Assembly: GCA_036925085.1 (NCBI GenBank)
Contig: JAUPFP010000003.1
Location: 4,266,979-4,330,978, forward strand
Length of the DNA stretch: 64,000 bases
Direction: 5' to 3'
Origin: Brachycybe producta
Lineage: Eukaryota; Arthropoda; Diplopoda; Playtdesmida; Andrognathidae
The notes below the pieces were generated by a model. The model saw nothing but the letters and a program-made list of their open reading frames with translations. It searched no databases and was not told where the DNA came from. The position numbers and the translations under genes were made by a program. Below are positions 36,801-48,800 of this stretch, piece after piece (the first letter of the stretch is position 1; every line of letters begins with the position of its first letter).

Positions 36801-39800
36801 ATCGTTTACACCCGTCAACATTTCCTATCGCGCATTGTTAGAAAGTAGCCTCGGCGCAATTGGCAGCAGAGTAAACGGACGATAAATGATGGCCAGCAGA
36901 GAGAGTATGACAGCAATCGAAACAATGTCATTACTGTACCTGATGAGGACAGTTTAAGCCACCGGCTAAATCTCCAATTTGATTTAACACCGTCGTGTCC
37001 TCTTCGAGAAGCTCGATGTCCTTCAGAACCTTCTTAATGTTCGCGTCGTTGCTTCGTGCGATGTCCAGATCGTCAAGACCGATCCGCATAAGAAGTTTGT
37101 ACTTGTTCATCTCGAGCATCGTCGACAGAGATCCCGGCGAACCACTAAAAAAAGGGAACGAGTCCATATAAACGTGAAAAAAAAACGACTCGAACACAAA
37201 AATTGTTAAATTTGAATCACATGATTTTTTTATGATTTATAAATTAATTAATAAATAAAATAATTTCTAATCTATATATTCATCATTAAAATGTGTACAG
37301 TGTATACGTTACCGGCAATGTGTCAAATGCAGGCATTGTATATAATGTCTAGGAAATCTATAGAATGCGTGACTTTTCTTTGGCAAAGTATGATATGTCC
37401 GCGTTATTTTAACATAGGCCTACTATACCATATACTTTGCCTAGGCATTGTTTATAATACCTAGGCATTATACAGACATACTTTGCCTAAGTATTACTTG
37501 TCGTTCTGTATAACGCCTAGGTATTATATACAATGCCTAAGAAAAGTATATAATACAGTATGTTAAAACAACACAAGACTTTTCTTACTTTGCCAAGAAA
37601 ACGTCACGCATTCTATAGATTTCCTAGGCAGTTCAGTTATATACAATGCCTACATTTCACCCATTGCCGGTAACATACATATTGATTAAAAGTTTAATGA
37701 TGATTAGTGGTTGTCCAAGCTGCAGCAAAACGATTTTAAGTCTATTTGGAATTGATTTATGAAACAATTTCTAAATTCATTTGAAACTAGAAGAGTAAAA
37801 CGTCTATGGGACATAGCATTAGTCACTGCAGTCACGCGCCATCCGGAAAGGGGAGGGGGAGACTAAAAACGAAATAAAAATCTATTCAGCCACCTTGAAA
37901 AACAAAAATTTCTTAAAAAAAAAAAGCACGTTTATATATCAAAAACCTTTCAAAACGCCTGAAAAGTATTTTAATCTTACAGAGTCGAAGTCTTCCGTAT
38001 CGTTCCACTTTTTCGTTTTATACTAGTTATGATGAGAAGATCGGAAAAGAGAAAAAGACATCGTTCCTTCTTCGTTCCGAGGCTTCCCTAAAGTATGAGA
38101 AGAAATAAAAAAACACACACACAACAAAAACCACGAGAGTTAAGTCGATCAAATAATAAGCGACACGACGTGGTGTCGCAAAAACGAACACCAACTTAGG
38201 ATCCGTAGATTCTCACCGACATTGTGACTAGATCGTAACGTATGAAGGTCCGATGTGGTTGAACCAAATCCATCAGTCCTTCGATGATTCCTTCCATCTC
38301 TTTGAGCCTCAGTTGCATCTGTTCTGCTTCGTACGCCTCTCGCTCGATGTGGTTGATTTTCACGGCTAAATCGTGGACTTCCTTTTGAGCGATCACCAAC
38401 AACCGGTGGTCCGGATGGTCCACTTGGGTATGTTTGATCAGTTCCTTCAAAAAACAACGGGAAAAAAATTTTTTTTTTTAATGTATTCGTTCAAAAATGC
38501 AGGAATAAACATTAAAATCAGGTTTTTCTAAACACGATGCTCGCGCTCTTTGTGATTATTCGAAGTAATTTTTCAACGCAGCCTCTTAAGCCGATGAGGC
38601 TTAGCAGCCGATATTTTTTTTTAATTTTTGTCTATAAAAGTTTATATTGAAAGATATCAACATGAAAAGGCCTTGAAGTGATTCATCAGCCCCTCTAGTT
38701 TCTAAAACACTTTCTAGTTTCTCGTAATTTTGTTCTTCAAATCCAGAATAATCCAGAGTTCGAAAATCAGCTGTTTATAAACCATCTTAAAAGGATTTCT
38801 TTAGGGTGCGTTAAGACTACTCGTGGTTGTACTCGTGGTTGTACCCTTGTTGGGTTCAGGCTCGCGCTCTTGACAGATGACAGTTGTTACTCGAGCGGCT
38901 TTGAATCTTTCGGATCCGATGAGCGACAACAAAGTTTTGTTTACCAAAGCAAATTTTATTATCATGCACTCATTGTTTGGAGAAATGCCACGAGTACAGC
39001 GAGTCAACGAAACTGTGCTCGCGTCCCAGTCTTGACAAGTCCACCCCCTTGATGTACCGACACCAGGCGGTACCAGACGAGCCCCTGGCTTGCGTTACTT
39101 GTGCTACTTGTATCGCTGCTTGCGAGTCCGTCCACATTATTCGGGCTTGTCGACGAGCCGCCTCGCCAAACCAAAGTACGAGCACGAGTAGTCTAAACGC
39201 ATCCTAAGATTAAAACAGGAAAATACATCAAATGATTCAGCTGCCGTTCTAGCTTTCTAACACTTTCATTTTTTTTTTTTTTCATAATGTTGTTCCTGAG
39301 TCATTTTGCCCATTTTACAATGGCTACACCTCAAAACGCCTTAACTGAATGAGAAAAAAGTATATTTTTTTATAATAATATCTGGTAGCAATGCAGTATA
39401 AAGATCCACACATCTGACTGGTTGAGATGTCCAAATTAAGGGGTGAAAAAAATCGTAAAAAATAGTGTAAAATAAAGTGCAGCACGTGCAGGATATACTT
39501 AAGAGTTTGGATAAACACCGATTTTGCGAAAACCGCGGTTTTTCGAGGTTTATTTTTGAAAATAACAGTTTTTTGGTTTTGTATTTTTTTTTCCCTCACA
39601 TAAATTTTAAAATTTTTGATAAAAAAAAATCAATCATATCGAACAAAGTGTTTATTATTTCTTTTTAAGTAGTTATAATTAGGGTTCGGATTTCCATGCA
39701 CTGTCAACCAAACTATTTCGCAATTTGTGACCCGAGAACCAATTGTGAACTAATAATTATGTTTTTGTTTTTTTCAATCAAAAACACTGGTTAGAGGCCA

Positions 39801-42800
39801 GAATTTTCTAGTCGACAACCGATAGTAACCAGACATCTAGCCTCTAACCAAACTTCATTAGAAAAGAAAGCTTAATTGCAGTTGTTCTAATGATGATGAT
39901 GATTAATTCACAATTGGTGGACATGGGCCACAGATTGAGAAACATTTTGCTTGATTTTGCATGAAAATCCGAACCATAGTTATAATTTTTGTAGATAACA
40001 ATAACCTTTTAGAAAAAAAAAACAAAAAAAACAAGAGCATTTATTAAATTATCAATCAGATAATCGTGACCGAAGTTTTGTACAAAAATTACTACTCAAC
40101 AAAAAAGTCCTTTCGGGATATTATGTTGATGTTGGTTTTATGGTAGAAATTAGTGCTGCGTAAAGCTGACTGAGATTCTTCGTTTTTTTGGGCATGTTTT
40201 TTTTAAACATGGCAAATTCCTGTTTTAGTCATTAGTGATTGATTTCGATTTATTTTGTTGTTTTTTTTTAGAAATGGGACGAATACGAAATTTTCTCCAA
40301 TTCGAATCTGAAATTTTCTCGAATCCGAATCCTAAAAGGTTCTCGGAATCCCTCGAATCTCCCGAAGCTTTCATATAAGAATCCTTTATTATTCATTAAG
40401 AAGATACAAATAAATGAAATAATTTTAAATATTAAATTATTATTAATAAAAAAACACAGTGGTCACTGCCACAAAGTGATGATATTGGCGATTCGGTTCG
40501 ACCACCAAAATTTCAACAATCGCCGAGTTTTTTTTTGTTAGTGAACCCTTCTATTGGACGTCAATGGAGTTAAAACTAATTTTACCAAAGTTTTCAACAG
40601 TTTTTTTAAGGTTAGGATTCGAAAAATTCAATAAAATTCAAAAGACGAAAAAAGCGCAAAGATTCGAGTTTCCGAATATCGAATATTTTTCAAGACTACA
40701 TAACGAACCAATTAAAAGTTGCCGTTCGTCATAACAAGGGTGGAGCCAACTGAAGTTCTTCCCGATTTCTAAATGCCTGTCATAAGTGACGGGAGCATCT
40801 AGTTTAATTTTGTGTGAATGTCCGGTTGTCATGAAGTAATTTTGCCTTGACCGCTTGCATTTTTTTTAATAATCACCTTACAGGACAGGTAATTAGAAAA
40901 CGGGACAAACAGAAGTTGACTCTGCCCCTTTTTTATAACGAACGGCAACTTCTAATTGGTTCGTTATGTAGTCTTGAAAAATATTCGAGATTCGGAAACT
41001 CGAATCTTTGCGCTTTTTTCGTCTTTTGAATTTTATTGAATTTTTCGAATCCTAACCTTAAAAAAACTGTTGAAAACTTTGGTAAAATTAGTTTTAACTC
41101 CATTGACGTCCAATAGAAGGGTTCACTAACAAAAAAAAACTCGGCGATTGTTGAAATTTTGGTGGTCGAACCGAATCGCCAATATCATCACTTTGTGGCA
41201 GTCACCACAACAGTGTGCTGCTAATCTTAGTGAAGGCGGTGGCTGGCAGTTCAAGGCTGTGTGTGTGTGTGTGCAACTGTCACACAAATTCACAGACAAT
41301 TTGAAAACGGAACAAACGCAAGTTGGCTCCGCCCTTTTTATGACGACCGGCAACTTCTAATTGGTTGTGGTTATGTAGTCTGACGTCACATGCTCCGCCC
41401 CTTTCAACGTCGAACCACACAACAAACCAATTAGAAGTGGTCGGTCGTCATAAAAAGGGCGGAGCCAACTTCTGTTTGTCCCGTTTTCTAAATACCTGTC
41501 CTTACAGGCATGTAAAGACAAGAAGATACAGTCGTTTTCCCCTCCCCTTTTATGAGGACTGACAACTTTAATTCTACTCATAAAAAGGCGGGGCAAACGA
41601 CTGTATCTTACTGGACATCTCTACTTGCCTGCCCCTTACTATTGTTTGGGTTCTTGGATCGGGAGAGCACAACATAAAGTTGACCATGAGAGAAAAAAAA
41701 CACGGTTCATTTAAATTGAAATAAATTCCGACGTTCTTAAACGTTTTTGTCCTTGTTTATATAGCGTTATACACAGACAGAGCTTAATATACAGTATATA
41801 AAAAAACAGTGTCATTCAGGGTCAGGCCACAAGATGATATTGGTGATCCGGATACCACCGAAATTGCAACAATCGCCGGTTTTTTCTGTTAGTGAACGCT
41901 TCTATTGGACGTCAATGGAGTTAAAACTAATTTTACCAAAGTTTTTTAAGGTTAGGATTCGAAAGGTTGGAAAGACGAAAAAAAGGTTCGCAAGATTCGA
42001 GTTTTCTAATCTCGAATATTTTTCAAGATTCGCGGAATTCGAGGATTCAAAATGTCCCATCCCTAATTTTTGATAAAAACCGAAAACGGCGGTTTTCGGA
42101 GACGGTTTTGTAGTTTCGGTTTTTCATTGAACGGTTTCGGATAAACCGAAATCCCATCAATCTTCTAGCCCTCCGAATCCTACCGTTCCAGTCGGAATCG
42201 TCCCAAACAGGTACAGTACCCTTTATACTGCCTATTGCTACCTTTTCACACTTTCATAAAAAAGAAGCTCAATTTCAAAGACATCTTTTTCGAAAAAAAA
42301 AAAAAAAAAAAACTTTCAATTATTTAAAAAAAAATGTTTCTCGTATCAAAAAGTTGCTTCTTCAAAACCTGAGTAACCAACTTTCAATTTCCTTGAGGCA
42401 AAATGAATAAAGTAGCATCATAAAACAAGATTATTTTTTTTTGTAATCCTTCATTCATTCATTCATTCTTTCAAATTGCTGGATCGGCGGAAAACTTAAC
42501 TTTTTAAACTCATTTCGCATAAGTTCACATTTATTACAACACGAAAACACAACAAGTTAACCTCAAGAATAAAATCCACATATGAATCATAAAATAAAAC
42601 AACAAGAGAATGAAATAATAATAATAATATTAAAAAAAACCTCTCTAAACAGGTTTATTTACCTTTATTAACAATTCATAACGTGGTATCCTTTGAACCG
42701 GCATAATTAATAGGGCGTCTAAGGTAAGTTTACCTTTATGTTCTCTGGACATATGCTGAAATTAAACAAAAAAAAACGTTTTATGCATGAGAAAAGGTTA

Positions 42801-45800
42801 TCGAGGAAGAAGAACAACAAGAAAAAACTATAAAAACTATACAAAAAAAAAAAGAAGAGAAAAACGATGAGAAGTTTTCAAAATTTTAAAGTATACAACA
42901 AGAGCTCATAAACCTCTAAGGTCCTTGGAAGACTGACCACTTTTTACACCACTTTATCGACTGCAAAATGGGAAAAAACACGGGTTGTCCGCCAAAACCC
43001 GGCGGATATTGTAGGAAAAGTGGTTCGTGTGCAGTGCAGAAACGATGTCGCCTGTGGCCGAGATGGACCACTTTTCACAGCTACAGAAGTTTTGAAAAGT
43101 AGTTGAAAAGCCGCTCTCGTGTGCAAATCTTCGGTGTCTTTCCATAGAAAATAAAGGGTCATTATAAAAAAAAAGATGAAAGAATGAACGGGATGAACAG
43201 GGGGGGGGTAACTCTAAAACTCGACACAGAAAGCACATAAAATTGGATGAACACTATATTAATGTGGATGAACACAAATTTTAAAGGGACGAACATAGAG
43301 AAATAAACGGATGTACATACTTTAAAAAGATGAACATGGTTTTAAGGAAAGGGGGGGGGGGTGAACATAGTTTTAAGGGTGATGAACATGGTTTTAAGGT
43401 GGATGAACATGGTTTTATGAGGATGAACATGGTTTTATGAGGATGAACATGGTTTTATGGTGATAAACGTGGTTGATCTCCCTTAAAACCATGTTCATCC
43501 ACCATACACCCATGTTCATCCCTCATAAAACTATGTTCATCCCCTTTAAAACCGTGTTCACCCCCCCTTAAAACCATGTTCATCCCTTTAAAGTATGTTC
43601 ATCCCTTTAAAATTTGTGTTCATGCACATTAATATAGTGTTCATCCACATTAATATAGTGTTCATCCAATTCTATATGCATTCTGTGTCGGATTTTAGAG
43701 TTACCCCCAATGTCCATCCGTTCATCTTTTTATCCTGACCCGAAAATACATTGTAACCACAGTCCAGCCACCTTCTTTGACCTCATTTTTCAGTCCAAAA
43801 GTAGTCTGTGTTGTTCCAACCCTAAAGCCATTGGCACACGAACCACTTTTTGAATGCAAAAGGTTGTCGCAAGTGGCTGAGCTGTGGTTGCAATGTATTT
43901 TCTATAGAAAAAAAAAACACACACCAAAGATTTGCACACGAGCGGCTTTTTAACAACTTTCGAACTTCTGTAGCTCAAAAGTGTTCCATCTTCACCACAG
44001 CTAGGCGACATCGGCTTCTGCTTTGCACACGAACCATTTTCCAACCATCCGTGTTGGGTATCTTCGATCTTGTTCAGTTCGTACGACGGTGAAACGTAAC
44101 AAAAGTGTTTCTTGGTCAACTTTCATTTTCTCTGAATTGCTAACGACAAAAACGACCACTTTATATTTGCTAATCGCTCGACAACATATGGACCACATTA
44201 TAACCACCGCAATGGTCGGTTTTGGCCACAAAAGGTCGTGACGGACCAACTGAAGGCAGTGTCAAATGAAGGCTTTCAGTATTGTTTCCAGGACTGGAAA
44301 CACAGTCTCCGTCAGTGTGTGGCTTACCAAAGGATTCATTAAAAAAAAAAAGATAAACGTTGATTTGTAATTAAGAAGCTACTGTAAATCGCCAAATTAC
44401 TTTAAAAAATCTCCACAAAGACCGCTAGCATCGTTTTTCTATTGAGCCCATCAGGCCCGGACTGGGCTTCTAAACTGCTACCAGGAAAAACCGGGGGTGG
44501 GGGGCGCCGGCATAAACATTTGTAAAACATACATGTATGTCACTGCTGTGTAGCGTGAATAGGGTCGCGATGTAGTATATGGGACCACGTTTCTGAGTGG
44601 GTGTATCAAAAAGGGTGTATTTGCCCACTGCATTTGAGGATTTGAATATTAAAATCCAAAATTTCATTGAAAATAATTGCAAATTTGTTGTTTTACCTGA
44701 AATTTACAATTAGGGGCGCTCATTTTAATATTTGGAAAACATTTGTTCTGCCAAAATCATTTATTACCTATTCCAAGTAATTGTCGTGCCATGAGTTGCC
44801 ATTTCCCTGTGGCCCAATCCGGGCCTGGAGCCCATAGACCCAATGTTAAAGAAGGAATGTTAGTTTTTAAAATACAAAGTCGCGGCGGCAATATGTTTAT
44901 TTTTCATATTTAAAGTTGTCCAATTTTGATGGTTCAAAGTGCAATGTGCACCTTAGATATATGCTGATCGTGTGATAGAATGACAAAAAATTAGTAAGTG
45001 CGGTTCTATTTTTAAAAACTATTTCAACATCGCGAATTTCTAACTCTTATGTTAAACTCCATTGAGAACGCGCTCGTAAGCAAAAAAAAAACACCCATTA
45101 ACATGTTCGTGAAAATACCTAAAAATAATTTTTAAAAAACCACAAGTAAACCACAGTGAAGCCAATACATTGGCGCACGTGCTGATTTTTTTCTGGTTTT
45201 TTAAAAATTATTTTTACGAGCATGTTTTTTTCTAATTTGGGCGTACTCAAAGGAGTTTAACAGAAGAATTAGAAATTCGCGATTTTGAAATCGATACTAT
45301 CTATCGACATTGAAAAATATAATCGATAATCCTATTAATAGTTGTTTTTTCCCCCACTATCGCACATTCCCACTAGTGTTGGGACGGATTAAATTCGACA
45401 AATTAATATTCGACATGAGCGTCACACCAAATATCAACCAATTGGAAATTGAAAAGGACCGGGGGGGGGGGGGGATGTGACGTCAGACTACATAACAAGT
45501 TGCCGGTCCTCATAAAAGTGGTGGGGCAAACGACTATCTTACTGCGTTTACTTGCCTGTGTACTTCCAGGGGGTCATAATATCTTATATGTATTAAAAAT
45601 GGGGGGGGGGGAGAGTTTTCAGGATCAACCGCTCCCCCTCCCTCTTTTCTCTCCAACTCTGAAGTAACAAACCAATTAGAAATTAATGGCGTTCATAAAA
45701 GGGCGGGATAAACAAAATTTTAGTGCTGGGCACACTTGCCTGTCTGCAAGTCTTATTTTTTTTTTAAATTCCCACCCAAGCCAGTCAAGTCAAGTCAGTC

Positions 45801-48800
45801 CATAATCACCGCTGCACTTAATATATCTGATTCTGATTTATGAAAGGCATCAAAAACGAGGCTCTGAGGGCTGAAATTATTAACAGCTGCTGCTTATTCG
45901 AATCCACCTATTTATTAAGTATGAGTTAATGCTTAATATACTCTGTATAATCATATTTATTGGGAAGAGCGATTAGCTTATTTACACCAAAAAAAAAACT
46001 CAAAACAAAATTTAGGAAATAATATATGTTGGCGGCGGTTACAATCCTGCCAACATCCCTGAAGCTACTTACAGTATATGACTTAACTGTATTGGTACAG
46101 CTTGCATGTTAACATCATTATGCTATGTTTAGTAAGTTACTTTCCTGTGTTTCAACACATTATTTGGTGTGTTATTGACTGGTTATCCAACTAGTTATTT
46201 TTTTTAGAATCGAAACAAAGTCTTATAGGTAGCCTACATCGCAAAATTACTTTGAAAAATTTCCACAAAAAGCGCTAGCAACGTTGTTCTATTCAGCCCA
46301 TAGACCCAATGTTAAAGAAGAAATGTTAGTTTTTAAAAGACACACTGCATGGCGGCAATATTTTTCATATTTAAACTTGTCAAATATTAAGTTTTCAAAG
46401 TGCAATATGCACCTTAAATATATGCTGATCGAGTGATAGAATGACAAAAAATTGCTAAGTGCGGTTCTATTTTTAAAAACTAATTCAAAATCGCGAATTT
46501 CTAATTCTTATGTTAAACTCCATTGAGTACGCGCGCTCGTAAGAAAAAAACAAACATCCATTAAAATGCTCGTAATAATACTTAAACATAATTTTAAAAA
46601 ATCAGAAAAAAAATCAGCACGTGCGCCAATGTGTTGGCTTCACTCTGGTTTAATTATGGGGTTTTTAAAATTATTTTTAAGTATTTTTATCAACATTTAA
46701 ATGTATGTTTTTTCTTACTTGGGCGTAACTCAATGGAGTTTAACGTAACAGTTAGAAATTCGCGATTTTGAAATAGTTTTTAAAAATACAACCTCACTTA
46801 CCAACTGTTTGGGGGGAGAGAGGGAGGGAGGAAGAGAGAAAGAGAGAGAAAGAGAGAGGAAGAGAGAGAAAGAGAGAAAGAGAGGAAGAGAGCGAGAGGG
46901 AGAGAAAGAGAGGAAGAGAAAGACAGAGGGAGAGGAAGAGAAAGAAAGAGAGAGAGGAAGAGAAAGAAAGAGAGAGGGAGAGGAAGAGAAAGAAAGAGAG
47001 AGGGAGAGGAAGAGAAAGAAAGAGAGAGGGAGAGGAAGAGAAAGAAAGAGGGAGAGGAAGAGAAAGAAAGAGAGGGAGAGGAAGAGAGAGAGAGAGAGAA
47101 TGAAGAGAGAAAGAAAGAGAGAGAGCAAGGGAGAGAGATAGATAGAGTGAGAGAGAGAGAGAGAGGGAGAGCAAGGAAGAGAGAAAGATAGAGAGAGAGC
47201 AAGGAAGAGAGAAAGATAGAGAGAGAAAGAGATAGATAGAGAGAGAGATAGCTTAATGAGATTCGCCAACTAAAAACAGCAAAATAAATAAATAAAAGCA
47301 AAACTTTATAACCGTGTAATTTAAACATTTGGGAAGTGGAAAACTATAATTAAAGAGTTAGCCTACAAAACATAAACAACAAACAATGTTTTTTTTTCTC
47401 TTTACTCTCAACAAGTACACAAATTGCGTATACCATAAATGTGATGTGTAAACATCCCATTTTTTTTCGTTTTGTTTAATGTTTTTGTACTCTTAAATAA
47501 AAAGTCAGGTCACAAAACAGTGATGACTGCAAAAAGAGGATTGAAAAATGAAAAAAAAAAAAATTCAAATCAACAAATGAGAAAAATCGTTTTTCGCTCT
47601 TGCAATTTATTTGTGTATATATAAGTAATGTATACCCGCTGGCGCAGGTAAAACATGTTGTCATTTTAGAAAGTTATATCATAACAAAATTTATTTTTAA
47701 GAAAATTGAATCCAATTGATTAACAATATATAAGAAGTTATTCAAACGTTTATTATCAAGCTATTTCGATTCGTTTTGTTCTAGTGATGTTTCGATAGGG
47801 ATATGAATAGAATATACTATCGCAATTTAAAAAAAACCTACAATCACATATATGTATCTTGAATCCTGGATGTTAGATGGCGCCATCATCTGCACCTGTT
47901 TCATCGTCTGCACTCAAACTACAGTGCATTGTGATCCGTTTCCGTAGCTCGTTTCTTCCTAGATCGCGTGGTAACCACACGAGGAAGATTGGAGGTACGT
48001 TAATAGGCGGATGGTAATGGACGGTAAACGTCCTCCTGAGTAGGGGTGAAATCTCTCAGAAGGATGGTGACTATCCATTTCTGATCGTCGACCTTGTAGA
48101 CTTGCTCCGTAAGGATCCGCATGTCTTCTTGCCCTATGGTGTCTACGGCCTGTTCAGAAAAGGGTTAGTTTCCAGACAAAGAGACCACGTAGCTTCTGAT
48201 TATAAACACATTATTCATTTCTGTCCCAGAAAGCTTTAACACGCACAGAAATGAATTGTTGAATCAAAGGTGCGTCCACGTGCCCATGATGTGATACGGA
48301 TAGAATCAACGTGGTACAAAAGTTGAGCGAGTATGGACGGCTAACAAAGAGAAACACGGCCCTTTTATACACTTGGACCTGTGTGCACCTACAAGGTGTA
48401 ACCAGGTCCGAGTGACCATGGTCCCAAAGGTATCACTCCGCTGATCAAGTTCAAATATAGAGGGAGGAAGAGACAGATGAGTCGCGCATCCCTCTGGAGG
48501 AATCACGACTCACTGGGTGTTACAGCATGTAAAACATTTAGTTTCTTAGCAGACCATAGTATACTATTGTCTGCTAAGAACAGGGTTGCATGATTTAAGT
48601 CTTTTCATTATTTTCAATAAAGAATTTCAACAAGAATTTATCTTCAAAAACAATGGCTTTTCTTCAGTTTTCAGTAGGTTTTGTAAAAGAAATATTTCCA
48701 CCAATTGGGAAAAGTTGAAAACTATCTATAGTACTATCAATATTGAAGCGACTATCGATATTATCCATCGGTCGTGTAAAATACTATCGATAGTTTATTT

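Noticed and set aside
39204-39668. Frames rich in Phe, Lys and Tyr on both strands
   Set aside because: AT-rich intron sequence of ARHGEF17; no splice-compatible conserved segment.
46730-47328. Long minus-strand frames (up to 179 codons) of Ser/Leu/Phe repeats and the plus-strand Glu/Arg frame
   Set aside because: They are translations of the polypurine GA tract; no other coding evidence.
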